This document shows, in pieces, positions 1 through 9,151 of a stretch of 43,433 bases of DNA (position 1 is the first letter of the stretch; every line of letters begins with the position of its first letter). The stretch comes from an uncultured Clostridia bacterium. Lineage in GTDB: Bacteria > Bacillota > Clostridia > TANB77 > CAG-508. A model generated the notes under the pieces. That model saw nothing but the letters and a program-made list of their open reading frames with translations. It did not search any database and had not been told where the DNA came from. The DNA lies in assembly GCA_944393375.1 (NCBI GenBank), contig CALXZX010000015.1, positions 1 to 43,433 on the forward strand, written 5' to 3'. Position numbers and translations under genes: made by a program.

Positions 1-180
1 CAAACTAAAGTGTTTTTTCAAGCTCTTTAAACTTCTTTCTTTTTTTGGCTAAAAAACTTTTAAAAAATTTACTTGTTTGGTACTCTATTTCTTTCGAAAT
101 ATTTTCCGCTTCGGTTTATTCTCTAAAGGATTTTATTGTTTACTTTTCAATGTACTTTTCTTCGTTCCTCTTGTGGAACG
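1..180 (-). promoter_or_regulatory. Probable rRNA operon leader, 16S gene expected at the left edge
   Basis: On the minus strand this is the transcribed region below three strong promoters. It starts with a hairpin at 163-180 (CGTTCC, six-base loop, GGAACG). At 136-150 it reads TTGAAAAGTAAACAA, close to the boxA-type element TTGAAAACTAAACAA of Bacillus rRNA leaders. The last minus-strand bases, TTTAGTTTG, fit the start of a 16S gene (AGTTTGATC). The rRNA itself is outside the window, so its identity is inferred from leader and promoters. Six-frame ORFs here are low-complexity and lack ribosome binding sites. Confidence 0.62.
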
Positions 181-186
181 AGTTGC

Positions 187-215
187 ATTATACTATACCT
201 TGTTTTGTTTGTCAA
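187..215 (-). promoter_or_regulatory. Sigma-A promoter, proximal of three tandem promoters
   Basis: The minus strand shows TTGACA (210-215), a 17-base spacer and TATAAT (187-192), a perfect consensus match. Transcription would start near 180, at the leader hairpin, and run off the left edge. A perfect promoter in this setting suits a stable RNA operon. Confidence 0.8.
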
Positions 216-359
216 GACTTTTTTTGACATTTTTTTATTTTTTTATTTGGGCAAAATAAAAAACTAGTAATGCTCTTTTCTTGTCTTATTCTATTATGTA
301 TTATTATTACTAATTCTCTTGTTATTTTTATTATTTTGTCTGTTGCAAGGTACTTATTT

Positions 360-388
360 ATAATAGCATTTTTATTTTTTTATGTCAA
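360..388 (-). promoter_or_regulatory. Sigma-A promoter, middle of three tandem promoters
   Basis: The minus strand shows TTGACA (383-388), a 17-base spacer and TATTAT (360-365). Direction matches the promoters at 187-215 and 467-495. Confidence 0.72.
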
Positions 389-466
389 TACTTTTTTTCG
401 ATTTTTTTTATGTTTTTTTGTGGAAAGTTTTGACATAAAATCTACAACATGATTTGTAGTAAAATT

Positions 467-495
467 ATATTAACATCTTTATTGATTTCTGTCAA
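467..495 (-). promoter_or_regulatory. Sigma-A promoter, distal of three tandem promoters
   Basis: The minus strand shows TTGACA (490-495), a 17-base spacer and TAATAT (467-472). It lies just below the GH15 gene terminator, so it begins a new transcription unit. A small inverted repeat, CTACAA/TTGTAG, follows at 442-459. Confidence 0.7.
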
Positions 496-590
496 TATAT
501 TTTTTAATATTTTTAAATTTTATCTATTTTCTTTTTTACTACTTATCCCTAAATACCTGTTTTTAAACAACCTTTCTTATATTATAGTAG

Positions 591-625
591 AAAAAAGTAC
601 CAAAAAGCATATCCTTCTTGGTACT
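591..625 (-). terminator. Intrinsic terminator of the GH15 gene
   Basis: Ten bases past the stop of the minus-strand GH15 gene, a 12-bp stem (614-625 with 596-607, one G-U pair) encloses a six-base loop and is followed by a T-run. It separates that unit from the putative rRNA promoters. Confidence 0.8.
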
Positions 626-634
626 CTTATCTTA

Positions 635-2596
635 TTATTTATTTTCATATAATCTTTCTAATACAATAATGAACATTGCATGACTCCACCCTAAACCAAT
701 TACCCAATTTGGTTTTAATGTATTGTTATCCACTTGTTCTCCTATAAAATAATGTTTTCCAACTGTCTTTACAACAAAATCAAATGTTTCTTTAGCTTTT
801 TGTTTTTCTCCTGCATCTAAATAATATAAAGTCATCCACAAATTTGAAATTGGCCATGGATTTCCATTCATATAATGATCTTGTTCAAATCTTTGATATC
901 CTCCCGTATAGGTTCGTATACTTAAATTCATTTTTTCAATTGTATTTAGAATCTTTCTTTCTTTTGGTTCAAATACATGGAATGGTTCTACTGCACCTAA
1001 CATACTAATATCCATTTTCTTATCTTCTGTATTTCTTAAATAAGAATTTGTTTCCTTATCATACATCTTTTCATTGATAAAGTTTTTAATTTCTGTTTGT
1101 AAATATTGTAATTCTTTTTCTGATTTTAATATTTTTTCTTCTTTTAATCGATTATTGTCAAATTCAGAAACATTTTTGTCTAATACTCTATACATTTTCA
1201 TAATACATTCAAAGGCAGCATAGATACTTGATAAAGAATATAAATGAATTCCTTCATGCATTTCCCAAATATCATAACTAACATGTATCTTATCTTTATT
1301 AGAATAAAAACTGTTTTCAATTTCTTCTTTTACAATATCTCCATCTAAGTCTTTTATTTCAAGCCATTGTTTTACATATTTCTTTAAAAACTCTATTGCT
1401 TTTTCACACATTTTCAAATTGTCTTTTAAGAATTTCTCAGATTTTGTGTATTGATAATGTTCATACACTCCATACACAACACTTGCAGTTTCATCTATTT
1501 GATATCCCCAGCAAGGTGCTAAGTTTCCATCTGTATAAAATCTTTGTTCCCACATTCCATTTTTACTTTGTGTCATTTTGCAGAAATTCTTATAAAACTT
1601 TTCTGTTTCTTTTTGCATATTTAAAATGTCCATTGCCCTTGTAATAAATACGGCATCTCTTGGCCAACAATATGCATATCTTCCACAATGATTAAAATAT
1701 TCATCCACTTCTGGTGATGCAATAATTCCACCAGTTTCTTGATTCGTTAATAGTGGAAATAATAAAATCGTACGTTTATAAATTTCAAAGATTTTTTCTT
1801 CATAACTGTTTTGTGGTTCTTTTAAGTTTAGTCCATTATGTGCTTTCAAATATTTTCTCCAATAGCTTCTTGTAGTAACACATTCTTTATTTAAATCTTT
1901 TCTTCTAATTCTATCTATCTCATCTTCTATTGCAGATATATTTTTATTTTCATCCACCATAACACAAATTTCAATTGTTTTTTTCTCATTAGGATGAATA
2001 ACACCTATTTTATAACTAATACTTGAATCTTTAGACATACCAATATAGTCTTTATCATATATTTCTGTTCGTTTAATGGTTTCTTTGCTTCCATGAATTT
2101 GATGTTTATTGATTTTATAATCTTTAGCAAATGTTGATACAACAAAATCATGTGCATATTGAAACATTCCATTATCAATTACTTTACAACTAACATGATT
2201 ATTCTCATTAGACAATAATTCTGCATGTATAAAGAATTCAATATCTAAATCTATTTTACTTTCATTAATAAATGTATATTTTCTTAATAACACATTATCT
2301 TCTTTTATTAATGCACAATCTGTTTGTAGGATTGTTAAATTAAAATACGTATTGGTAACTTCTGTATTTAAGACATTTGTATCTGTATCATAGTATTGTT
2401 TATATACATTATTAATATCATCATGCAAATAAATTAAATCAGAATTATTTACTTTTACACCTGTGTGAAAAAAACTAATATATTGCCTATTTTCTCTTGA
2501 AGGAAAATAAAGTCTTTGTAATTCTCCTTTTGAAGTATATGTTACAAGCATCTTTTTATTTCCTATGATTGCTTCATTAAAATACTTATTGTCCAT
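635..2596 (-). CDS. Glycoside hydrolase family 15 glucosidase (glucoamylase-like)
   Basis: The 653-residue protein looks like a bacterial GH15 enzyme, which releases glucose from the ends of alpha-glucans. An N-terminal beta-rich domain (about 1-250) precedes an (alpha/alpha)6 catalytic domain. Visible GH15 landmarks are YCWPRDAVF (309-317), YDIWEMHEGIH (441-451), where E445 fits the general acid, and GEQVDNN, where E620 fits the base. There is no signal peptide, so it is probably cytoplasmic and may act on storage glycogen or imported oligosaccharides. Length is normal for the bacterial family. The start has an AAAGGAG site. It is last in a minus-strand run and has its own terminator. Exact specificity (maltose, isomaltose or trehalose linkages) cannot be read from sequence. 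Confidence 0.88.
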   Translation of the reverse strand: MDNKYFNEAIIGNKKMLVTYTSKGELQRLYFPSRENRQYISFFHTGVKVNNSDLIYLHDDINNVYKQYYDTDTNVLNTEVTNTYFNLTILQTDCALIKEDNVLLRKYTFINESKIDLDIEFFIHAELLSNENNHVSCKVIDNGMFQYAHDFVVSTFAKDYKINKHQIHGSKETIKRTEIYDKDYIGMSKDSSISYKIGVIHPNEKKTIEICVMVDENKNISAIEDEIDRIRRKDLNKECVTTRSYWRKYLKAHNGLNLKEPQNSYEEKIFEIYKRTILLFPLLTNQETGGIIASPEVDEYFNHCGRYAYCWPRDAVFITRAMDILNMQKETEKFYKNFCKMTQSKNGMWEQRFYTDGNLAPCWGYQIDETASVVYGVYEHYQYTKSEKFLKDNLKMCEKAIEFLKKYVKQWLEIKDLDGDIVKEEIENSFYSNKDKIHVSYDIWEMHEGIHLYSLSSIYAAFECIMKMYRVLDKNVSEFDNNRLKEEKILKSEKELQYLQTEIKNFINEKMYDKETNSYLRNTEDKKMDISMLGAVEPFHVFEPKERKILNTIEKMNLSIRTYTGGYQRFEQDHYMNGNPWPISNLWMTLYYLDAGEKQKAKETFDFVVKTVGKHYFIGEQVDNNTLKPNWVIGLGWSHAMFIIVLERLYENK

Positions 2597-2624
2597 TTTT
2601 TATTTTCTCCTTTATTTTTTAAAC

Positions 2625-4271
2625 TTATCCTTCTATAACATTTAGTATTTGTTTTTCCAAATCTTTAATTTTTTCATTAATTCTAAAAATATCTTCATCT
2701 CTTAAATTATCATCTTGTAAATCTTGGTTGACATACACTTCCATGTCTTTCAATTCTTCTTTTAATTTTCCTAATCTTTGTAAAATTTCTGACTTAATTG
2801 TTTTATTGACTCTTCTTTCTATCTTATGAGTCATAACAATTTCATCATTTAATTCATATGTTTCTCCAAATTCAGGAATGGTGACACCGATTTTCGTTTC
2901 TTCTTCTATCTTATCTGCTAATACATCTTGTGATTCTGGTTCTCCATGAACTAAAAAGATATGTTTTGGTTTCTTTATATAAGAATAGATACAATTCATT
3001 AATAATTCTTGATCAGCATGTCCAGAATATCCTTCTATATATTCTATTCTTGCATTGACTGCAATTTCTTCTCCAAATATTTTGACCGTCTTTGCTCCAT
3101 TGACAATACTATATCCTAATGTACCTGGTGCTTGATATCCAACAAAAAGAATTGTACTTTTTGGATTCCATAAATTATGCTTTAAATGATGTTTGATTCT
3201 TCCTACTTCACACATACCACTTGCTGATATAATGATACTTGGGGTCTGATCTTCATTTAATGCTTTTGATTCATCTGCTGTTTTTGTAAATTTTAATCCC
3301 GGAAATTCTAGTGGATTGTCCCCTCTCATAATTTCTTCTTTTGTTTCTTCATCAAATAATTCTGTGTTTTCTCTAAATACTTCTGTTGCAGATATTGCCA
3401 AAGGACTATCCACATATACAGGTGCTTTCATAATGGTTTTGTATTTTCTTCTAAATTCTTCATCATCACCATATTCATCTTTTAATTTATTGATTTCATA
3501 TAAAATTTCCTGTGTTCTACCCACTGCAAAAGAAGGAATAACAACTGTTCCTCCATTATCTAAAGTTTCTGATACAACATCTAAGAAAATTTCTGCTTTT
3601 TCATCATTTCTCATATGAAGTCTACTTCCATAAGTAGATTCCATAACCAAAAAGTCTGTATCTTCTATCATGGTTGGTGGACTTAATAAAGGGATATCAT
3701 TGTTTCCTATATCTCCTGTAAATACTGTTTTGGTTTCTTTATCTCCTTCTTTAACCCATACTTCGATAATACTAGAACCTAACATATGTCCTGCATCATT
3801 AAATCTTACATGAATTTCTGGTGTTATTTCAATAATTTGATCATATTGCACAGGTTCAAATAGTTCCAAACATCTTACTGCATCTTCTGCAGTATAAATT
3901 GGTTCTATTGGTTCTTCACCTTTTCTTTTTCTTTTCTTATTTTTCCATTCTACTTCTGTTTCTTGGATATGTCCGCTATCTGGCAACATCAATGCACATA
4001 AATCACATGTTGCCTTATGTGCATATACTTTGTTTCTAAAACCTTCATTATATAATTTTGGTATTCTTCCTGAATGGTCTATATGGGCATGTGTTAAAAG
4101 CATAAAATCTATTTCTGAAGGATTATATTCAAATTCTTGACTATTTTCCATTTCCTGTTCTGCTTTTCCTTGCCACATTCCACAATCTACTAAGAATTTC
4201 TTTCCTGCACCTTCTACCAAAAAGTTTGAACCTGTTACTGTTCTCGTTGCTCCTAAAAATGTAATTTTCAT
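2625..4271 (-). CDS. Beta-CASP metallo-beta-lactamase-fold RNA hydrolase
   Basis: This 548-residue protein belongs to the MBL-fold, beta-CASP family (COG1236, YSH1/CPSF-like), expected to be a zinc-dependent RNA nuclease. Metal motifs are visible: HAHIDH (61-66), AGHMLGSS, the aspartate of FTGDIG, and C-terminal GYSGHAD and LVHGEPES. The beta-CASP signature SASGMCEVGR is present. A C-terminal helical tail of about 70 charged residues follows the core. It is not RNase J, because the long C-terminal domain and typical RNase J spacing are absent. GGGAGG precedes the ATG. It lies 12 bases after an unknown gene and 28 before the GH15 gene, so co-transcription is likely although functions look unrelated. 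Confidence 0.88.
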   Translation of the reverse strand: MKITFLGATRTVTGSNFLVEGAGKKFLVDCGMWQGKAEQEMENSQEFEYNPSEIDFMLLTHAHIDHSGRIPKLYNEGFRNKVYAHKATCDLCALMLPDSGHIQETEVEWKNKKRKRKGEEPIEPIYTAEDAVRCLELFEPVQYDQIIEITPEIHVRFNDAGHMLGSSIIEVWVKEGDKETKTVFTGDIGNNDIPLLSPPTMIEDTDFLVMESTYGSRLHMRNDEKAEIFLDVVSETLDNGGTVVIPSFAVGRTQEILYEINKLKDEYGDDEEFRRKYKTIMKAPVYVDSPLAISATEVFRENTELFDEETKEEIMRGDNPLEFPGLKFTKTADESKALNEDQTPSIIISASGMCEVGRIKHHLKHNLWNPKSTILFVGYQAPGTLGYSIVNGAKTVKIFGEEIAVNARIEYIEGYSGHADQELLMNCIYSYIKKPKHIFLVHGEPESQDVLADKIEEETKIGVTIPEFGETYELNDEIVMTHKIERRVNKTIKSEILQRLGKLKEELKDMEVYVNQDLQDDNLRDEDIFRINEKIKDLEKQILNVIEG

Positions 4272-4283
4272 AAAACGCCTCCC

Positions 4284-5867
4284 TTAAATAAACACTTTTA
4301 TTTTTTTATTCACTTTTATTTCTAAATCTTTTTTATTAATATTTCCAAAATCATTTAGTTCTATTTTTTGTTCAAAGATTTCTTCATCAAATAATTGAAG
4401 ATACATTTTATCTTTTTCTTTTATTAGCTTTATATATACATCTTCCAGAGTAAGCATTCTAATTGTAAATATATTTTTTAATATTTCCTCATCCATTTCT
4501 TTGTTCTTTGAAGTCACAGTTATTACTTTTAATTCTTGTGCTTTATCTAGTAGTAACCTTCTTGTTTCCTTTAATTCTTTCTGTATTTCTTTTTCTTCAC
4601 TCACATCTATTTCAGATGTAAATGGTAATAAATGATAATATCTGAACTCATATATACAATCTATCATTTCTGATTTTCCATTGATCTCTTTAATTTTTAA
4701 TTGATAACAATTCAAAAAGACTTTTTGTAATTTAATCAATGTTTTTTCTATTTCTTTTTCCAAATTCTTTACTTCTACTAATTTTAGAAATGCATATTTT
4801 TGTTCCATTTCCTTCTTATAAGAAACAAACTTCTTTGGATTTAATAATGCATTTAATTTTTCTAATTCATCTAACTTTTCATTTCGTTCTTCTTGCATTA
4901 ATTTTGATAAAATTCTTACACTGAATATTTTTTTCTTTAGTGGTAACTTTTCATTTCGTTTAATATATTCTTCTTGTAACAATGTCTTATCATTAACTGT
5001 CTCATCAATTAATTTTATTTCTCGTGCCAATTCTCTTTTTTGTTTTGTAATCATTTCAATATATTTTTCTTTGTTCTCAATTTTCTTTAAAATTTCTTCA
5101 ACTTCTATTTTTTCTTTTTCAAATTTTTCTTTTTTATTCGGATTATATTTTAATTCTAATAAAACAGATAATTTTTCTATTACTTTTACTATATCTTTTT
5201 GATTTTTTGTTCCATACTTTTCTTCTAATCTATTTTTAAAAAATTCCATATAGTCAATAATAAATTCTTTGTTTTTTATCCATTTTTCTAAAAATTCTTG
5301 TCCTATCAAGATTCTTAAATCTTGATAAATGATATTGTATGCTATACTTTCAATTTCATTATGAATCGTTGTCCATGAATATCCATTAAAATCCCTTAAC
5401 GGTTCTACGATTTCAATATTATTTCCTATATTAATTACATTTGATAATGTTTCCCAGATAATTGGATAGTCTTTTTTTATAATTTCATCATGTTTACTAA
5501 TCTTTGCAATACAATATAATAATTTTCTTTCTATTGGATAACAAATAATTCTTTTATTTTCTTTATCCACTAAAAAAGTTTTATCTCCTAAAATGTCTGC
5601 TTCTTTGGAATTCATTTTACATATAGTGATATTGTTACAATTTTCTTGTATCATATCAATAAATTGTTTAATATATTCTTCTTTTGTCATGACATTTCGT
5701 TTTATTTTTTCATAATCTTTATAAGATGCTTCTATTTTATACAATATACTAAGAAGAAGATTTTTAGCTGTTTCATCAAAAGTCTTTTTTTCTAATATCA
5801 TTTCAAGTTCATTGTTATAATCTTTTTTCACAATTTTATTTAAGAACTTTTCTTTTTTCTTTTGCAT
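4284..5867 (-). CDS. Hypothetical protein, coiled-coil rich
   Basis: No family was recognised for this 527-residue protein. It is lysine- and glutamate-rich, with no signal peptide or membrane span, so it should be cytoplasmic. Residues about 1-220 look globular and helical; about 230-400 form a predicted coiled coil of alternating K/E heptads; the last 130 residues return to a mixed fold. AAAGGAG precedes the ATG. It sits 20 bases below ftsK and 12 above the beta-CASP gene, so it is probably co-transcribed. Nothing in the sequence fixes a function. Confidence 0.8.
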   Translation of the reverse strand: MQKKKEKFLNKIVKKDYNNELEMILEKKTFDETAKNLLLSILYKIEASYKDYEKIKRNVMTKEEYIKQFIDMIQENCNNITICKMNSKEADILGDKTFLVDKENKRIICYPIERKLLYCIAKISKHDEIIKKDYPIIWETLSNVINIGNNIEIVEPLRDFNGYSWTTIHNEIESIAYNIIYQDLRILIGQEFLEKWIKNKEFIIDYMEFFKNRLEEKYGTKNQKDIVKVIEKLSVLLELKYNPNKKEKFEKEKIEVEEILKKIENKEKYIEMITKQKRELAREIKLIDETVNDKTLLQEEYIKRNEKLPLKKKIFSVRILSKLMQEERNEKLDELEKLNALLNPKKFVSYKKEMEQKYAFLKLVEVKNLEKEIEKTLIKLQKVFLNCYQLKIKEINGKSEMIDCIYEFRYYHLLPFTSEIDVSEEKEIQKELKETRRLLLDKAQELKVITVTSKNKEMDEEILKNIFTIRMLTLEDVYIKLIKEKDKMYLQLFDEEIFEQKIELNDFGNINKKDLEIKVNKKIKVFI

Positions 5868-5887
5868 AATCTTCTCCTTTCTTTAGT

Positions 5888-8320
5888 TTATTGTGTAGCT
5901 ACATCATTTTCTTTTGTTCCCATCTTCAATTCATTTAATTTTTCTAAAGTCATCAATACTTCTCTTGGTTTACTTCCTTGATATCCAGAAATAACCCCTC
6001 TTTCTTCCATTTGGTCAATAATTCTTCCTGCTCTTGCATATCCTACTTTAAATCTTCTTTGAATAAATGATGTTGATGCTTGTCCTGTTTCTACGACTGT
6101 CTGAATAGCATCCATTAAAAATGGATCTGTATCATCATCTGCTGTTTGTTCTTGTGCTAATTCTTTATCTGATTTATTATTGTTTTCAATACTTTCCAAA
6201 ATATCTTCACTATATGTGGCAGTTCCATTTGATTTCACAAAGTCTACAATTTTTTCAACTTCTTCATCTGATACAAATGCTCCTTGTACTCTTGATGGTT
6301 TTGGTGCACCTGATGGGAAGAATAACATATCTCCTTTTCCTAATAATTTTTCTGCACCAACTGTGTCTAATATGGTTCTTGAATCTACTTGTGAAGATAC
6401 TGCAAATGCAATTCTTGATGGAATATTCGCTTTAATTAATCCTGTAATAACATCTACAGATGGTCTTTGTGTTGCTATTACTAAATGCATTCCGGCTGCT
6501 CTTGCTTTTTGTGCTAATCTACAAATCGCTTCTTCTACATCTTTTGCTGCAACCATCATTAAATCAGCCAACTCATCTACAATAATCACAATTTGAGGAA
6601 GTTTTCCTATTCCACCTTCTTTTTCAATCGCTTTGTTGTACCCTTTTAAATCTCTTACACCCTTGCCTGCAAATTTATTATATCTGTCATCCATTTCTTG
6701 AACAGCCCAAGCTAATGCACCTGCTGCTTTTTTAGGATCTGTTACAACTGGTATTAATAGATGTGGTATTCCATTATATACAGATAGTTCTACAACTTTT
6801 GGATCTACCATTACCAATTTTACTTCACTTGGTTTAGCATTATATATGATACTTGTAATAATAGTATTGATACATACACTCTTACCAGAACCTGTTGAAC
6901 CAGCAATTAAAACATGTGGCATTTTTGCGATATCTGCTAATTGTGTATTTCCTGCTACATCTTTTCCTAACGCAATGGTTAGTTTTGATTTGTTTTCTTG
7001 GAATTCTTTACTTTCTAATACCTCTCTTAAATGAACTGTTTCCTTTTCTTTATTTGGTACTTCTATACCAACTGCTTGTTTTCCTGGTATTGGTGCTTCA
7101 ATTCTTATCGTTTCAGCTGCTAAGTTTAGAGCAATATCATCTGCCAAATTTGCAATTTTACTAACACGGACACCTTCTGCTGGTTTTAATTCATATCTTG
7201 TAATGGCTGGACCAACAGAAACATTTTCTACTTTTGCAGATACACCAAAGCTATATAATGTTTTTTGTAATTTTGTTGCTGTATCTGTTAAAGCCTTAGC
7301 ACCACCTTTTAAAGTTTTTGCTTTTCCTTTGCTTAATAACTCAATTGGAGGATATTCATAATGTTCATCTTCAACAACCATAGCATGTTCTAATTGAAGC
7401 ACCTCTTTTTTCTTATCTTCTTTCTTTTCTTCTTCTTGTTTAAATAAGTTGTTTTCAATCACATCTGGTTGCATTTCTTTTTTACTATCTCTTGTTAATG
7501 GTTCTAAATCATCATTTGAATGGTCATATTTCTTTAGTCCTTTTGTATTTTCTGTTTCATCTAATATTCTGCCACCAAAATTAATTTTTATTTGGTTATC
7601 CATTAGTTCTTTATCTTTTTCTGCTTTTGCATTAGCAATCTTCTCTGCTTTTATTCTGGCCCTTTCTGCCATTCTTTCTTCACGTTCTCTTTTTCTTCTC
7701 TCTTGTGCAGTTTCTCTAATTTCTTCTTTATTTCTTTCTTCTTTTTCTTCTAGTCTTTCTTCTCTTTTGTCTTCAATTTTTTCTACAAACATATTAATCA
7801 AATCAGACATATTAATTCCAAAAGTAAATACTAAAAATACAACTGCTACACCTACACAAAGAATAACTGCTCCGATATCTCCTAATAATTTAGCAAGAGG
7901 AACAGCTGCAACAGCTCCTATTGCTCCTCCACCTTTGCTTTGTTCTCCTAAATAGTAGGCATCTTTTACAACTTCTGATAACTCTTTACCAGATTGTAAC
8001 TCTCCACTAGAAATTTGAATCACACTAAATAATACTGATAAACTTACAATAAAAATTGCATATTGAATTAATTTTGATGTTAAAGTATCTCTCCCATCAG
8101 TTGCCAATTTAATCCCAATTGCAAAACCACCAATAGGAAGTATATATTGCATAATTCCAAACATACCTCCTAATACTTCATTTAGTTTTACACCAACAAC
8201 TCCAGATTTTGTATATATTAAAACAGCTAATAAAACGCTTAGCATAATTATGCTAACAACTGCTAAATCTAATTTAGAAGCTGTTTTTTTGCTTTTCTTA
8301 TATCTTCTTTTTTTGGCCAT
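5888..8320 (-). CDS. ftsK: DNA translocase FtsK/SpoIIIE
   Basis: This is a hexameric ATP-driven DNA pump for chromosome segregation at the septum, or into the forespore in spore formers. It has about four N-terminal membrane spans (residues 20-180), a charged K/E/R linker, the alpha-beta motor with Walker A GSTGSGKS and Walker B VIIVDELADLM, the conserved IATQRPSVDVITG stretch, and a C-terminal winged-helix gamma domain (SFIQRRFKVGYARAGRIID) that reads oriented DNA motifs. The ATG at 8320 is preferred because AAGGG lies nine bases upstream; an ATG at 8329 abuts the same site. FtsK and SpoIIIE cannot be told apart by sequence alone, and only one copy is in view. A promoter lies at 8378-8406. 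Confidence 0.93.
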   Translation of the reverse strand: MAKKRRYKKSKKTASKLDLAVVSIIMLSVLLAVLIYTKSGVVGVKLNEVLGGMFGIMQYILPIGGFAIGIKLATDGRDTLTSKLIQYAIFIVSLSVLFSVIQISSGELQSGKELSEVVKDAYYLGEQSKGGGAIGAVAAVPLAKLLGDIGAVILCVGVAVVFLVFTFGINMSDLINMFVEKIEDKREERLEEKEERNKEEIRETAQERRKREREERMAERARIKAEKIANAKAEKDKELMDNQIKINFGGRILDETENTKGLKKYDHSNDDLEPLTRDSKKEMQPDVIENNLFKQEEEKKEDKKKEVLQLEHAMVVEDEHYEYPPIELLSKGKAKTLKGGAKALTDTATKLQKTLYSFGVSAKVENVSVGPAITRYELKPAEGVRVSKIANLADDIALNLAAETIRIEAPIPGKQAVGIEVPNKEKETVHLREVLESKEFQENKSKLTIALGKDVAGNTQLADIAKMPHVLIAGSTGSGKSVCINTIITSIIYNAKPSEVKLVMVDPKVVELSVYNGIPHLLIPVVTDPKKAAGALAWAVQEMDDRYNKFAGKGVRDLKGYNKAIEKEGGIGKLPQIVIIVDELADLMMVAAKDVEEAICRLAQKARAAGMHLVIATQRPSVDVITGLIKANIPSRIAFAVSSQVDSRTILDTVGAEKLLGKGDMLFFPSGAPKPSRVQGAFVSDEEVEKIVDFVKSNGTATYSEDILESIENNNKSDKELAQEQTADDDTDPFLMDAIQTVVETGQASTSFIQRRFKVGYARAGRIIDQMEERGVISGYQGSKPREVLMTLEKLNELKMGTKENDVATQ

Positions 8321-8353
8321 TTCTATCATCCCTTCTCATTATGTAATCATTTT

Positions 8354-8626
8354 TCTGTGCAATCTTGTTTTCATTAAGTTATAGAATTTTATTTACATGT
8401 GGACAAATCTCGCTTTGAAAGAACTTTATTTTATATTTTTATATTTAGTAAAACTTAATTTAGTTCTTGAAAAAGCGTAAAGATTTGTCGTCGCGAACAA
8501 TTGCTTTGCAATTGTTCTGTGCAATGTAGCTTTCATTATGTTAAAAAAACAAGTTTTTTTAACATAATGAAAGTCAGAAATCAAAAGTCTTAATTTCTCT
8601 TTGACTTCTGAATCTGACTTCTGACT
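8354..8626. repeat. Hairpin-rich repetitive intergenic region
   Basis: This gap between the 8628 gene and ftsK holds nested structure. An imperfect inverted repeat pairs 8402-8425 with 8462-8489. A perfect 10-bp hairpin with a three-base loop lies at 8495-8517. A perfect 21-bp hairpin with a two-base loop lies at 8530-8573. A direct repeat beginning TCTGTGCAAT occurs at 8354 and 8516, and both copies lead into TTTCATTA-GTTA. TGACTTCTGA occurs twice near 8602-8623, and GTCAGAA at 8573 is its inverse. No ORF is present. The layout suggests a non-autonomous mobile repeat or a structured RNA; neither is proven. Confidence 0.6.
8378..8406 (-). promoter_or_regulatory. Candidate sigma-A promoter for ftsK
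   Basis: The minus strand shows TTGTCC (8401-8406), a 17-base spacer and TATAAC (8378-8383), about 60 bases before the ftsK start. It lies at the edge of a hairpin-rich repeat region. Confidence 0.5.
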
Positions 8627-8627
8627 A

Positions 8628-9131
8628 CTATTTTAATTCTTTTCTACTATTTTGTATGGTTTTTATGGTATCTTGTAATGAGATTTCCATTAGCTTTAAT
8701 GCTTCTGACATATTTGTTTCCAATTTTTCTAATGTTTCTTTCATTACATCTTCTGTATTTCCTAATAAACTGTCTGCATATTCTTTAGTTCCTTTTGATA
8801 TCTCTCTGGACATTTCATTTGCTGTTTCTATAATTTCTGTTTTTTGATCATATGCTTTTCTTGTGATTTCATGTTCATCAATCATAGCAATAATTCTATT
8901 TTCAGCCTCTTTTACAATTCCATCTGCCTCTTTTTGTGCTTCTACCAAAATTCTTTGTCTTTCTTCTTTTACCCATTTGGCTTGTTTTAATTCGTCTGGT
9001 AATTTTAAACGAATTTCTTTTATCAAATCTAACATTTCTTCTTTATCTACAACACTTTTTGAAGAAAAAGGTAAATTTCTACTTCTTTCTAATAAATCCT
9101 CTAATGTTTCTAATAATGTAAAAATCTCCAT
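8628..9131 (-). CDS. Coiled-coil protein of unknown function, next to rsmD
   Basis: The 167-residue protein is almost all helix and heptad-rich, with no membrane span. Its middle (QRILVEAQKEADGIVKEAEN) resembles the helical stalks of DivIVA-like proteins and ATP synthase b subunits, but it lacks the membrane anchor of subunit b. Clostridial genomes often carry an unnamed protein of this type beside rsmD. The ATG at 9131 is preferred, because GAAAGGGG lies just upstream; an in-frame GTG at 9149 would put that site inside the gene. It begins 21 bases after rsmD, and the two are probably one operon. Confidence 0.78.
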   Translation of the reverse strand: MEIFTLLETLEDLLERSRNLPFSSKSVVDKEEMLDLIKEIRLKLPDELKQAKWVKEERQRILVEAQKEADGIVKEAENRIIAMIDEHEITRKAYDQKTEIIETANEMSREISKGTKEYADSLLGNTEDVMKETLEKLETNMSEALKLMEISLQDTIKTIQNSRKELK

Positions 9132-9151
9132 GGTTTTGCCCCTTTCCACTA

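Noticed and set aside
45-652. Plus-strand ORFs of 60-67 residues in the left gap
   Set aside because: They are phenylalanine- and leucine-rich readings of T-rich DNA without ribosome sites, and overlie minus-strand promoters.
2625-4271. RNase J assignment for the beta-CASP protein
   Set aside because: Length and C-terminus fit the COG1236/YSH1-like group better than RNase J.
6121-7955. Plus-strand ORFs opposite ftsK
   Set aside because: They are shadows of the conserved translocase frame with no start signal.
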